A DNA stretch of 64,000 nucleotides from Carposina sasakii (GCA_014607495.2 CP053160.1:9052001-9116000); one strand, 5' to 3'; shown: positions 23,930-36,037, numbered from the stretch's first letter. Translations and numbers: made by a program. Notes: generated by a model from the letters alone, not told the origin.

Positions 23930-25455
23930 AACATAACTGCATGTTCTTTTAAATATACGTACAATTAAAAACATAATAATATTGCAGTATTTAACATAAA
24001 AAGCGCATGTAGATAAAATAAAATTGTAGTACCTATAACTTATGAATAATTTATTGACAACATAATTACTTAATGCTAAAAAATAATAGTCGATCGCCTG
24101 GACATATATATGTATTCTATAATAATTAATCAATTGAATTAATTGATTGAAACGAGCTATTAATTTTTTATATATGTTGCAGCGTGGGATACCTTTGCAA
24201 TTGGTCAATTGTGAGGTTATTAATAAGACAGCATTTTCCAACGGTACCTACATAGAATTAAACTACAAAGTAAAAGAAACCTGTTAAGCATCTATAGTAT
24301 GTTGCTCTCTAACAAAAACTACTTTGTGACCGAAAATACGCAGCCTTTTTTACGCGTTTTTGCTTTTACCTCGCCGCGGTTTATGTGATGAAATTCTATA
24401 CTTTTACCAGTTGTTTTTAGCTAGACTGGCGATAGGCTTTCGGGATAAAAATTTTATACACAACACTGAAAATATTCAATTAATATAAAAAGTGTCTAAT
24501 CTTTTAACGTAAACGAATATCAAAAAGTATGGCATGATTATCACAGCATAGTATCAAAATTAAACCAAGTAAGCATTAGAGATGAATGTAGAGTAAATGT
24601 TTGTTTTTTTTTTTATCTAGAAACATATTTGCATAGACAAACAAGTCCAGTCTTCCTTCTTTATTTCATTTCATATAGTACATAGTAGGTATGGGGATTC
24701 CGCGGGAAAAGCTAGAAGGGAGCGGGTGTAATTTTCTTGTGAAAATCAAAATTTATTTGTAAAATGGCTTGCATGTGTCCGTAAAGTGACGTTTTCTGGT
24801 AGATAAGTTATATTTTGTTTACTTGTGATGTGAATCTAGTGCGTGTGCATGGTTTTATATGCAGGTAAGCCGAGTAAAACTTTAGTCGGAATTCGATCTC
24901 TTCATGGGCTCATGTAAGTTGTTTCTGCAATTATTTTTGCTTTTGACTGGTTTTACACCCATTCTTGGGGATTTTCCCGACGTTTCCATTCATCGTCATC
25001 AATATCATCCATCATAAATTCAGAAATCATTTACTAAAGACAATGGCTGTATGGTCTTAGTTCCCCTTGCCTTTCCGTCGAGATAAACCAAACAAAAAAA
25101 GTAGGTATGGATAAAAAATTGTGGTATACCTTGTACCTAATAGATTTTTGTTATTTAAAGTCCAGCGTAGAAATACTTAGGCATGTCGATGAATCGAGCC
25201 CCAGCTATCTACACCACAGCCTAGTGTTTTGTTTGCACATCATCTTATACCTACCTAGTTAGTTTAACCCACTTCGCTTATTTAGGTTAATGATGCTATG
25301 CTATGAGCCTCTACTCGTAGGTTATTTCAAACAAAGTTTTATATTTCCCAGTAAAATATTTTTCACCACGTAAACTTATTGAATAAGAAATAAGTAGGTC
25401 AACATTTTTAGTGAATAAAATATTCATTTTCCATAGTATAATTTGAATAACATAC
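23930..25455. other. no feature seen
   Basis: AT-rich. AATCAATTGAATTAATTGATT at about 24128 is a short palindrome-like stretch. The 105-codon minus-strand frame at 23924-24241 is low-complexity and I, L, Y-rich, consistent with AT-rich chance. Confidence 0.3.
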
Positions 25456-25463
25456 ATGCACAC

Positions 25464-25565
25464 AGGCTGTATTCTCATAATGAGTTAGCCAGAACTGCAG
25501 CATCATAAACGAAATCCCACAGCCACGTTTATAATAGTGGGGCTCTCATCGCCTGAGAGAATGCC
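25464..25565 (+). repeat. dispersed repeat family D, copy 3
   Basis: AGTTAGCCAGAACTGCAGCA, CCCACAGCCACGTTTA and CTCATCGCCTGAGAGAATGC match the family. The best-preserved 5' half in the window. Confidence 0.65.
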
Positions 25566-26593
25566 AGAGTTCTGTACTGTTTCTAACGTGGAAGAGAGAG
25601 GACATTCTAAGCAGTGTAGAGCGACGTCTCTCTTCCGCAATAGAGACAATCCTGCTTTTAACACCCGTATTATAAAGAAAACGAGGTAAAGTAGTAATTT
25701 TCATTCTTTAGTTAAGAACCTTTTATAGAGAGAACTGTCAAAGATCAAAATACTGAACAAAATGAAGTACTAAGTTACGGAAGACTTTTAGTGTGAAAAA
25801 ATTACATAAGTGTGGTCATAAGTAAGAATTTACTTACTTGTCTGTATAGGTAGACATGGGTGTAAGAGGTCACGGTAACCCTGCATGCAATATTAATACA
25901 AGTGGTAAGTCTAGGTATATCTGCTGCCCGCGACATTAGCGTAAAAACATTCAAAATGTCTTTAATTACGTACCTACCTAACTACGTCGGTGCATGAACC
26001 CTGAAAGTAAAAACACTGCGTGAGAATTACATTCATGTTTGTATTGGTACCAATTTCAGGCTGTATTTGTTTTCAGCTACTGAACACATTGGTTCATCTT
26101 CATGTAGATAAGTAAGCAAGCAAAAAAAAGTAAGCAATGATTTTATAAAATAACAAACTCACTGTAGGTAAGCTTTTCCCTGTAGCTGGAACGAAAATGA
26201 TATATTTTTGTTCTGTGTATATGATAGCTAACGGAATAGCCATACATAACAATTATATGTTTTGTTCAGCACAGAATGCGTTTCAGAAAAAGTGTGGGCT
26301 ACGAACAACAGTTTTAATATATAGCACAACTGATAAAACAGTTGATATTTTTCTCAATACATAAACATCACATAGGTGTGTGTATATTATGTATATATTT
26401 TAAGGTACCAATACGGTAAAGAAAGTGAGCCTACTTCCGGTGATTTTCGGGTACAATACTCGTACAACCTATGAAATCTAGACACTGGTAACGAATCCGA
26501 TGGCAAAAAACACTGAGTCAATACTGAGGCATTTTTATATCTAGCCTACTTACATGAATTTTCCTTCATATCGTGTAATTACATTACTCTATA

Positions 26594-26888
26594 CAGGATG
26601 TTTTTTCGTTGCCACCCTTAGCGAAGGGTACGCACTCTACACATCAAATAGAGTAACTTTATGCCAAAAAAAATGTTGGGAAACGATCTAATTTTTTTTA
26701 ATTTTTTGTTACTTGATACGGAAAAATTTAAAGTGTCCAGTATTTATGCTAGTTTTTTCATAGACAGATGCTTTTATGCAGAAAAACGCAGTCTATACTT
26801 CCCAGGTATGCTTCCATGGAGAAAAATGATCGTGATGATGAGGAGATTCCGTAGTTTTCGGGAACGTTGACGACCAAAAATCATCCTG
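26594..26888 (-). mobile_element. MITE family B, copy 4 (internally deleted)
   Basis: A 295-bp copy with TA on both sides. It runs CAGGATGTTTTTTCG to CATCCTG. About 80 bp between the CATAGACAGATG and GCAGAAAAACGCAGTC blocks is missing compared with the copy at 5950. The 69-codon frame at 26661-26870 is entirely inside it. Confidence 0.85.
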
Positions 26889-26899
26889 TATAAACACAC

Positions 26900-28760
26900 A
26901 GCTTTTCTAAAAAAAGACTCTACATTGTAGATTTGTTTTAAAATCTAATCAATACAAATGACAACTCATAGAAATATTTCAATCTGAAATAAAAAAAATA
27001 ACTTGAATTACTGTAGTGGTTACTGGAGGAGATCTATTTTCAGGCAATGAACTCATCATAGCTGATATGATGATAATAATGATGATGACAGTTGCTTTAA
27101 TGTTCCAAATATTAACGACTTCTATCTGTAAATACTAACTTTATATGTATATGCAAAGAAAATACTTCTTTGAAGAGTGCTTATATGCCTTGATATAGTT
27201 GAGAGCGCTTTGTCAGTATAACAGCATACGCTATTATAGTGTTATCAGACGGATTTCCACGTGAATGATCAGACGTGTCCAAATTATAATGGTCTCACTT
27301 ATATCCCGTTTCAAATCAAATTGATGTCGAACTATTGAAGTGTAAAAAATCTCATTTTTGAGGGTTCGATAAAAGCTCTTGATAGAGGGGAGGAACTGCC
27401 AATTTGCATCATTTCAAACATGTAGAATAGTTAAAAAAGGGGTATTGCTAAAAAGAAATTCCGTTTTTTGGGTAAATTTGCGAATTATTTTATACCCTCA
27501 AAGTCTTTATGCTAATACTTATTCTCACGTAGAATCCTGCCTGGTTATTTTTGTAGGTATATATTTTCTTGTAATCTGTGATCTGCGCGGGCGCCATGTT
27601 CAATCCCTTTCTTTATACTATGTTGAACTCATACCAACAACATTTATCAGGCTAATAATAAGACTACATCTACAAACTATAGTTTACTACCCCACCTACA
27701 GATTATCAAGGGCAGGTTTTGCCTCGGTAAGAACTAGTTCCCTTACAAGTAAGGCGTATCTAGAACTTTGTTTCTAGAAAGAAACCAGGTTACACGAAAC
27801 CAGTCCCAGCATGTAGGTAGTACTAGAACAACACAAGTGCTATATTTACACAAGCCAGGTCCACTTTTATCAATTAAAATGTAACTCCCCTACAATTGCC
27901 TTCAAGGATGCACGCAGGAATGCACCGCGACAGGCATAAAACCAAAACGCAACTTTATAACCACCGCTTAAAATTCAAAATGGCGACAACGACGCCTTAA
28001 AAGCTCGACAAAATGACATTACTGTCCGTCAATGGAATTTAAGCTCTATTAAAAGGTGTTAAAGGTTAAAACGAACGTAATTATGTGATGATTTGTTGCG
28101 TGAAGTGGGGACGCGTGTCCATTATACCATAACGAGACGAGACGTCAAAATGAGTTGGTTGTTACGTGTCTGTTTATGTTATAGGGGGAGCTTTGATATT
28201 TTTTTTTGTTTATTTCGATATTTGTTAGGGTCCTTTTGTCACAAGTGCCGCATTAGTGGGGATTTGGAATTTAATATCACTTTGTTTTGTGCAACTTTGA
28301 TTTGTGTTTTATATTTGTGACAGTGAATAATAAAACATCTTCAACTTGAATGTATTGAAAAAAAAATTTAATAGAAAACATAATAGTGAAATTACCTTAT
28401 TATTTGATTTAATTAAATTAATTATATTACAATCATCTTTATTCATTTTTGTACTACTATGTCAGAAACTAAATAAAAAAGACATTTCGAAATTCCTTAT
28501 AGCATAATCTGCTATCGGTAATGTGGAACACCACATTAATGCACAACATCTATTGCGATCTCACAAACGTTCTTACAGCATTGTTTTAGAGTTTAGATCA
28601 GTTTGTTTTTTCCATTTAAAACCACAAATGGGCTTTTGTAAATGCACCAATCATGTCCCCTTATCTAAATTGCAGTTGTTTCCCTACCGTCATTATGGTG
28701 AGGAAATGGACGCTTTTTCTCACTGTTATAAAATTGTGAAAGCTATGTTTTTGCAGTAGT
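26900..28760. other. no feature seen; longest open frame without support
   Basis: Contains a plus-strand frame of 132 codons at 27379-27777, the equal longest in the window, and one of 75 codons at 28093-28320. Neither shows a domain, signal peptide or repeat. ATTCAAAATGGCGACAAC near 27972 has an AAAATGGCG core as in the array at 37.3-37.8 kb. Chance frames are the simplest reading. Confidence 0.3.
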
Positions 28761-28776
28761 GCAACATTTAGCAAAT

Positions 28777-29039
28777 CATCATTATCATCATCAGCCTATT
28801 GCAGTCCACTGCTGGACGTAGGCCTCCCCCAGGGCCCCCGCCACAAGACTGCCATGGGGGGTATTTGCCCATAGTCACCACGCTGGGCAGGCGGGTTGGT
28901 AACCGCAGTTTGTATTTTGGACTATGTTGTCAACACGGTAGGCGCTGCTGCCGACCTCCCGGAACGCTTAATCGACTCGTACGATACCCACGGGCAGACA
29001 TGGGGTGATACGAATTCTACTCTGCCGGCACCACGCGGC
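28777..29039 (-). mobile_element. QQWTAIG-type LINE 3' end with 12-bp duplication
   Basis: About 263 bp on the minus strand. CATTTAGCAAAT at 28765-28776 is repeated exactly at 29040-29051, a target-site duplication that fixes both ends. Read on the minus strand, the last codons give LGEAYVQQWTAIG and a stop, followed by GATGATGATAATGATG. The element is 5'-truncated, as expected when reverse transcription at the target site stops early. The minus frame at 28922-29257 is a shadow. Confidence 0.9.
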
Positions 29040-29097
29040 CATTTAGCAAATACACGGCTGTAATTATTATATGAGACTGTAATATACATATATAAAG

Positions 29098-29182
29098 ACA
29101 CGGCTGTGTTCCCCAAATGGAGTGGCCAGAACTGCACGATTATTAGGAGATACCACAGCCACGTGTGGCATAGCCCAGTTCG
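29098..29182 (+). repeat. dispersed repeat family D, copy 4
   Basis: CGGCTGTGTTCCCCAAATGG, AGTGGCCAGAACTGCA and CCACAGCCACGTGTGGCAT. It starts about 45 bp after the LINE tail. Confidence 0.6.
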
Positions 29183-29359
29183 AGAGTATACCAGTCTGTA
29201 TGTAAATTGGACAAGCGAAAACAATGATCTAGGATATTCGCTTTTTCTTATATTCATTATATTTTTACAAAAATTGTTAATACCATTAGAGATACTCGTA
29301 CCTATTGAAAAAAAAAAATTATGTATGTTATTAATTAAAGTATAAATGAAGACGTTAAG

Positions 29360-30155
29360 TACTTAATCCTCTTACAAGATACTTATATAACAAAAGAAAA
29401 TACTTTTTTTAAGTGTATGAAAATACCATGAAGTGTTTCATCCATAATAAATTCAATATTTCAGTTCGTTGACTCGAAACAAAATAAAAAACCTATTTTT
29501 CTTATTGGTATTCATTTTTATGAAATTAATAATTTCCGTGAGTGTAATTCTCTTTGTTTTTTTTTCCTTATACAATAATTCCCTTCATTTTTCTGAGGGC
29601 CTATTCATTTCCCTGACTCAGGAATAATACGAACTTATTCTGGGGTCATTTGATGATGAGGCATTTTTTTACAAAATGTCCGTTCTTTATGTTGCGTTCA
29701 CGAAAAGGCACAAAAATTACTGTAATTTCTATAACTTTAATAGTAATGGGCATGACTATTACCAGTAACTCTGCTCTATGTTCGATCACTATTACGAGTA
29801 CATCGTATTTGATGCAAAAAAATGCATTAAAGTTGGCTGCTATAGAACCATTACGGTGCTTTAAATGGCACCATCATTTCCCTCTTTATAGTATTATTAA
29901 GATTGGATTACATAAAAAGAAAACTCAACCTGCAATTTCAGATGTATAAATACTTATATGCTTATTAACTTTGATAAATATTTATTAAATGAAATTGTAT
30001 TAGTCGTTACAATTCGGAAGTTCAAACATTCACTATGGGTGCACCCACCACCGGGCCCTACACCCTCCACTGACGCTTGGATCTGATAACTCATAACTGC
30101 GAAAACAGGCACTTGCACTAACTACAATCGCCACGAGAAACCAGACCCGAGCACC
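29360..30155. other. no feature seen
   Basis: AT-rich. The 99-codon frame at 29650-29949 begins with a Met, Lys, Ile, Thr and Ser-rich stretch and has no domain. No shared repeat found. Confidence 0.3.
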
Positions 30156-30158
30156 TAG

Positions 30159-30236
30159 CATGCAAGACAATACATATGCGAAACATATGTAGATTATTTA
30201 TTGATTTCGGAATAGTGCAATGTATTGTCTTGCATG
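30159..30236. repeat. 17-bp perfect inverted repeat
   Basis: CATGCAAGACAATACAT at 30159-30175 and its exact complement ATGTATTGTCTTGCATG at 30220-30236, with a 44-bp loop that itself has a CATATG pair. Could be a small foldback element or the core of a MITE. Confidence 0.8.
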
Positions 30237-30239
30237 TTA

Positions 30240-32545
30240 CCTTTAAAATTTTTATATTTATGATAATAGAATAATTATAAGCTATTACATGGATCTATTC
30301 ACAAGATCGAGACTAGAACGGAAGGAAACAGGTCTACAGCCTCAAAGTAGCTCATCATAATCAAATGATACAGTTGTACCACTAGCCGTCACGTTCCGTT
30401 GTGCGCCGATAAAAAGTTATAAAGTAAATATTAGAGAGTCATTCACCTCGATTTTATATTTCTGGATCATTAGTACATAACTTACGTCCACTTGCAGAAA
30501 ATCTACAGTCAAATCGAGAGTTAGTACACATAGCACTTATATCATAAAAAGCAATAGATTGTGACACGTTGTAGACCTATTAGTAAACTGTACTACTGAC
30601 AGAGGAATAATCTTATTCCTCTATGCTATGCTACTGATCAAATAATAGACCCCTATGTGAGATTTTAAATAATGTTTATGTTATATTATGACAAAAAGAG
30701 TGCTTCAAGAATCTATTTCTAATATCTTCTGACTTCATTTGTTTAAAAACGTAACATAATAAAATAGTACCTTCCCATAGTGTTATTATTAAAATCTCAA
30801 AGCCCAGTGCACGGCTGTAGTTTATTTATTAAAACTTGGTACGAGTACGTCCATAATTAATTTCCTTTGTAGTGAGCAACTAAAATTAATTATAGTTAAC
30901 CCGGGAGGAAGGCTTTGTTCTCGGAAAAAAGGTGTTCTATAGAATTACTTTTAGCTATATAAATAGTATTGAAGGATGCAATATGGCAACATTTTCTTTT
31001 AGTTATTGAGTACTTAGTATTTTGCTACGACCCTTCATTGTATTTTTACCTTTAAATCAGTGCTTGCGCAAATATTCGAATATTAATTAATGCATTGGAA
31101 GTAATTTTAACAACTACCAAGTTATAAGTACTATAACTTATAATTACCTTCGACAACATAATGTTAGACTTTTTTAATTAATAAAAATTAGTTCTTTTAT
31201 ACTCACGTAAACTGACAAAAATAATATTTTTGGAGTACAAAGAAAAAGTTTATTATTAATTGTAAATGAAAACGAAAACAGCCAAAAATTATACGTATTC
31301 AGGAAGGAAGCAGGAAAACAAGCATAAATCTTGCAGACAAAAAATGCTGCGCCAAAATGGTGACGTAAATAAGCGTAACTTATGAAAAATGCTTATCAAT
31401 TTGGAAACTGGAATCGTGCCAATTGGATGAGTGTGTGAGGCACTTTACCGGTCAAGTGAAAACAGACGGCTTTAGAGGTTGTTGTATAAGATCAACCGTG
31501 ACAACGACGGCGTATTTTTAATAGATACCTACTTACTAAGATATTTACCATACTAGTCATTTTTACAACAGTTTAAATATGTTAATATAACGTGAATTTT
31601 TGGTGGAGAATTCTGCGAAGTTATGTGGTAGGGAGCGGTACGAGTAGTACCTACCTAAGTTTCTAACTAATAAATAAAAGTATTTTAATATTCAGGATAT
31701 TTATAAAAGTTCTTTTATTGCTAGTTTTTAATTCTATTCTGAATGCGGCTGTTAGCGACTAACTGCATCATGACCACACTAATGGCTGTACGTAGTTAAA
31801 CAAAGTTCTTGACATGTACATTTGGCTGCATCTCGGAGAATCCACTAGCAAAACCACAAAAGTTCCACCATAAACACCCTATTATTTAAACGATAAAGTC
31901 TCTTTTGCCGCCGGATACACGAAGTTAATGGTTGCGTTAACCAAAACGTGTTACACTCAAAGTACAGGGCCATACATATTTATTTCTACCGGGCGTAGGT
32001 ACACTAGGTTCAATGGAACGTACCAAGGCTGTCGCTAAGTACGAACAGTCTCAAGTTAAACAGAAATGGGCATGTGCCGTGTTCCTGCACATATAAAACA
32101 TCAAGAAGGCTTTACTCAACAAAATTTAACGTAAAAAAGCTATTTGAACTCCTTGCTGATCTCAAAATTGGCTGTTTTAGAGCAATTAGCTTTGGAATGC
32201 GCGTTTTAAAAAAGTAATTTAGTAGCAAAAACGAAATTTCAATTTGCTACTGCATTTTTTATTGCGCGTTTCCATTGATCGTTTTGCGGAACGTGAAATA
32301 CCATTTTTGAAATATCAGCAACTTATGAAATATTTGAAACGTAGCAAAAAGCCTGGTGGAGAATTTACATAAAGAGAACTGAGAATTTCATTATGCAAAC
32401 AAGTTCTTTAAACGAATAATATATACTGAAAATACATATAATGAATATTTGACCATTTATAAGTAAGCAACTGTTCTATGTAAATACATAGGTAAGTGCT
32501 TAGATCATAAAATTATGCATACGTTTTCTCGGTGCTAATTTGCGA
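30240..32545. other. no feature seen
   Basis: More than 2 kb of AT-rich sequence with no open frame above 60 codons, no shared repeat and no RNA gene that I can see. One of the quietest stretches of the window. Confidence 0.35.
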
Positions 32546-32550
32546 AAGCC

Positions 32551-32718
32551 GTTGATGTGAATGTAAAAAGAGTTAATTTTAGTATCATCAGAAGCACGAG
32601 ATGGATTCACGAGAAGTTCTACAAATTTGTGGAGGTGTTTTTACTTTCATTATAGTATAGGTATATATACGTATTTATGATTTTCATAATTTAAAACCTT
32701 CCCACTCAAACACACACA
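32551..32718 (+). repeat. unassigned dispersed repeat H, copy 1
   Basis: Runs from GTTGATGTGAATGTAAAAAG to CCACTCAAACACACACA. A nearly identical copy, apart from an indel of about 27 bp, lies at 38901-39093. Flanks differ right at both ends, so it moved or was copied as a unit. No terminal inverted repeat and no pol III boxes seen. Confidence 0.75.
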
Positions 32719-32759
32719 TACTTGTCCCGCTCGACCGTATAGTTTTATTTCAATTGCTT

Positions 32760-32822
32760 GATAGATGGCGCAATAGATTGGTAATGATAATTATTATCGT
32801 ATTTAACATAGATGGCGCAATT
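32760..32822 (+). promoter_or_regulatory. pair of TAGATGGCGC motifs
   Basis: ATAGATGGCGCAA occurs at 32762 and again at 32809, 47 bp apart. TAGATGGCGC resembles the insect CTCF core known from Drosophila (AGRKGGCGC). The pair could instead be the edges of a small duplication or of a repeat. Binding is inference. Confidence 0.25.
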
Positions 32823-32857
32823 TTAAAGATCTAATATATAATTATATTAATACATAT

Positions 32858-33000
32858 TATCGCAAAATGGAATTGCCTATACATACATACATGTATATGC
32901 AATTCCATTTTGCGATATGGCGTCTCTCTCGCTTACATGAAAACTTTGCCAATGTCACGTTTAATAATTATATTCATAATGGTACATAACGCCTTTATTA
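32858..33000 (+). repeat. hairpin-bearing tandem unit 1
   Basis: A 143-bp unit. Its first 60 bp (32858-32917) form an inverted repeat with 27-bp arms differing at one position and a 6-bp loop. The rest, from TGGCGTCTCTCTCGC to ACGCCTTTATTA, is unique. Unit 2 follows directly with about 95% identity. Confidence 0.9.
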
Positions 33001-33142
33001 TATCGCAAAATGGAATTGCATATACATACATACATGTATATGCAATTCCATTTTGCGATATGGCGTCTCTCTCGCTTACACGAAGACTTTGCCATGTCAC
33101 AATTGATAATTATATTCATAAAGGTACATAACGCCTTTATTA
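33001..33142 (+). repeat. hairpin-bearing tandem unit 2
   Basis: A 142-bp unit. The inverted repeat at 33001-33060 is perfect: the arm TATCGCAAAATGGAATTGCA plus TATACAT, a 6-bp loop ACATAC, and the exact complement. Against unit 1 I count seven substitutions and one single-base indel, with only one change inside the 60-bp hairpin. The 73-codon frame at 32910-33131 spans the junction; its repeated ends come only from the duplication and it is not a gene. Confidence 0.9.
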
Positions 33143-33144
33143 AA

Positions 33145-33960
33145 GTGAACTACAATAAATATTCAAACAAACAACAAGAAGAGTAATCAATCCAATTATC
33201 ATGAGACAACTTTTTGTGCACTTAATAAACTAGCGAAGGTCCACTATTTCGGCGTAAACTGGGGATCATTCAGAGATTCAGAGAGAGCGGCCCCATTTAA
33301 TCACCTACTCTACACAGTTACATAATCAGGAAGCGGAATGTCGGTACCTACTCTAAGTAATACTAAGACGGATAGAGTAGGTACTATAACATTTAGGCAA
33401 TCACTGGGTTTAAATTCACTCAAATCCATTATGAAATGACAACGTTAGAGAAAGTAAAAATTTGTATAATATGAAGGGTTCTGTGGCTAGGATAAGTTAG
33501 GTAGGTACTTATGGACTCGGCTATGAAATTAAATGTGGTGACAGTATGTATAGGTAATTTTGTATTTCTATGCTAGACAAAGGGATTTGAATTTTAGAGA
33601 AATATTATTAGAATTATTATTTAAGGTAGGTAGGTAACTAGGTTTAAATTGTATAATTATAAAAAGGAAGAAAAATATTTAACTATAAAGAGATAAAAAC
33701 ATCTTTTAATCCTGCAATCACCGAAGATTCGGGAAATACTACATACGACTTTTGATTATATTAGTTTTGACTGGTGCTCTGGGCGTAGTGGCTATTTGAA
33801 CTGTGCTATAAAAACGAAAAATCAAATCATATAGGTACGTAGCGTTTGTTGCAAAGTCGATTTAAAAAAGTGGTTTTGTTTATTTTCTAGTATTATTGTA
33901 GTTAAATTTTTACCTTGCACTAAGCTAACACAATTAAAGTTACCAATTCAATCACGGAAA
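33145..33960. other. no feature seen
   Basis: AT-rich; a GGTAGGTAGGTAAC run at 33625 is one of many TAGGTA oligomers. No repeat or frame of note. Confidence 0.3.
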
Positions 33961-33965
33961 CCGGC

Positions 33966-34080
33966 CCCCTGATTATGTAACTTGCAGTAGTAGCAGAGCC
34001 GAAGCAATGCGATAGCGCAAATTGGACTTCGAGTCCTCGTTGCGCTTGGGCTTTGCTAATTGCAATTAGGTAATCAGGGG
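33966..34080. mobile_element. hairpin MITE family C, copy 2
   Basis: A 115-bp element with termini CCCCTGATTATGTAACTTGC and TTAGGTAATCAGGGG, an imperfect inverted repeat. The inner block AGCCGAAGCAATGCGATAGC matches the copy at 8498-8618. The minus-strand frame at 33920-34165 reads through it and is not a gene. No clear target-site duplication. Confidence 0.7.
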
Positions 34081-34659
34081 CGCGCGCTGGGCGGTTTAAG
34101 GCGCTGTGGTCAGAAAAAAGAGGCATTTTAGAATCGATTTTGGTTAATATTTGTTCGAATACCACAGCTCTAATTTTTTTATATGTTATTATTTAAATCT
34201 TTATTAAGTTTTTGGCCAATGTGGAAACTCAATTACTTAAAAATTCTCGAGTAGAATTTCGATTTGAAAATTACCTTTTTTTTACGTTCTTATAAGCGAA
34301 AGAAATCTTGAAAACTATTGTGAATACCACAACACGAAACTTGTATAGTTTTGTATAACGCTTTATCAGATCTACCGTTTATGGCCAAAGTACATTTTTG
34401 TAAATTTTGTAGATAATTAACAATTATAAAAAACACATCTACAACTACGCTGTGTTCTAATCCTTGCACTGACCAGTCTCGCTCGGAACATTCAGTACCG
34501 CCGTGACCACAGACATCAAAAGCGACTTTGTTTTATAATATGTAGTGATTTCGTGTTTAAAAATGATATTCATAAGTAGGTAATTGTGTTACGTGTCTAT
34601 TTTTACCATTTCTATGACCTAGTATAATTTTATATATCTACTAGTTGTTTTTTTAGATC

Positions 34660-34702
34660 CACAAATCCCGGAAAAAATCCGGGATTTTTCCGAAAATTTG
34701 TG
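34660..34702. repeat. nested hairpin
   Basis: AATCCCGG and CCGGGATT pair around an A-rich spacer at 34664-34686. The outer CACAAAT and ATTTGTG also pair, giving a 43-bp stem with a bulge. It lies 80 bp before a palindromic MITE. Origin unknown. Confidence 0.55.
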
Positions 34703-34780
34703 CAAAATTTACGTGTCTTTATGACATTATACTGCAAATAACTCAGTATCAATGGCAAATATAACAAGTAGCAGTATATA

Positions 34781-35039
34781 CAGGGTGTAACAAAAAGGGT
34801 ATGGTAAGCGAATTGCTATAAAAACAACCCACTGTAGATAACCTATCCCGAAATTTTTAGACTAGGAATCGCATGTTTATTTTTCAAGATTGTATGAATA
34901 TTCCTGAGTGGGTGAGAAGTTCTCCATTCTATCTGGACAAATAAATATGTGATTTTTAGTCTCAAATTTTGGTGATAGGTTCTTTATAGTGGGTTATATT
35001 CATAGCTTTTCGGTTAACATACCCCTTTTGTCACACCTG
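34781..35039. mobile_element. palindromic MITE family A, copy 2
   Basis: A 259-bp inverted-repeat element with TA on both sides. It starts CAGGGTGTAACAAAAAGGG and ends GTCACACCTG, so the right terminus has lost one C. Arm divergence is higher than in the copy at 59252. Confidence 0.9.
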
Positions 35040-35118
35040 TATATACACCACTTGGGGGGATAATAACGTGACTATTATGTATATGATTTCAAATTGTTTT
35101 TCGAACATAAATTCCTAA

Positions 35119-35849
35119 GTTGCCCGCGAATCCTTAGCTGTCCCGCGACTTCGTCCGCGTGAAATAGTGACTTTCGGCAGCATTTTAAATTTTTTTTAGG
35201 CTAATTATTTTTGCAAGTAAAAAACACGTGTACATTTATTAAGTTATTAAGCTTATTTAAGTACATTTTTATATGCGACGTTTGTAGTACGATTTTTAAA
35301 AGAGCTGTTTGTTGCATATTGTCCTGCTTAATAATCATTATAGGTATATTATATATTTGTAGTGAGACAAAACTTTTAAAAATGACATAATTTCCATACA
35401 AACTTTCATCCCCTATTTAAACCCCTACATCCCTTTTTTTGCATATGGCGCGCAGTGCTTGGCAAGTTTCTTACTTAATTCTCTGTATTGTTCTGTTCTA
35501 TATTTTTATTTTCTGAGCCTAAGCGTTTTTCCGACGTCATCACACAAAATTTTTCACCCCTATTTTTAGCCCCTTTAGGGTATTCACTTTTACAAACTTT
35601 GAATGTCGTATTTATTTATATCTTAAGCTATTTAATTATATCTTAGCTTAAAAAATTACGTAATTTCCATACAAACTTTCATCCACTATTTCAACCCCTT
35701 ACATCTCTTTTTTTGCATTAAAAAGTAGCCTATGTCCTTTCTCAGGCTCTAGACTACTTTGTACCAAATTTCATTTAAATCAGTTTTCAGTAGTTTAGGC
35801 GTGATTGCGTAACACACAGATAGACAGAGTTACTTTCGCATTTATAATT
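35119..35849 (+). mobile_element. long CCGCGACTTCGTCCGCG-type LINE 3' end
   Basis: The most complete copy, about 730 bp. It starts with a doubled CCCGCGA and ACTTCGTCCGCGTGAAATAG, has repeated ATACAAACTTTCATCC blocks at 35397 and 35671, then AAAAAGTAGCCTATGTCC, CAAATTTCATTTAAATCAG, AGTAGTTTAGGCGTGATTGC and ends TCGCATTTATAAT. The order is that of the 3' region of a very common lepidopteran non-LTR element. I see no ORF, so this is non-coding tail sequence. The 66-codon minus frame at 35201-35401 lies within it. Confidence 0.75.
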
Positions 35850-36037
35850 GGAAGGAAGAATTTGAAGATCATACTTTAATACTACTTCGGGGTAGAAGAG
35901 TTATAAGTAATAATGTGTTTTATCCAGCAACTGCAACCTATAACCGATCATAGCTATTTGTTTAGGAGATATTTTTAATTGCACATCAAATAAATAATCG
36001 CCCATCAATTTAATCTCATCTTTTATATACTTTATTA

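Noticed and set aside
27379..27777. 132-codon open frame on the plus strand
   Set aside because: No domain, no repeat structure and a composition rich in I, L, V, Y and S as expected from AT-rich chance. One frame of this length is unremarkable in 64 kb read in six frames.
32910..33131. 73-codon frame with repeated ends, like a small repeat protein
   Set aside because: The repetition comes from the tandem hairpin units; the differences between units include an indel.
34660..34702. Bacterial-type terminator hairpin
   Set aside because: The shape is similar, but the window is eukaryotic and no gene ends here.
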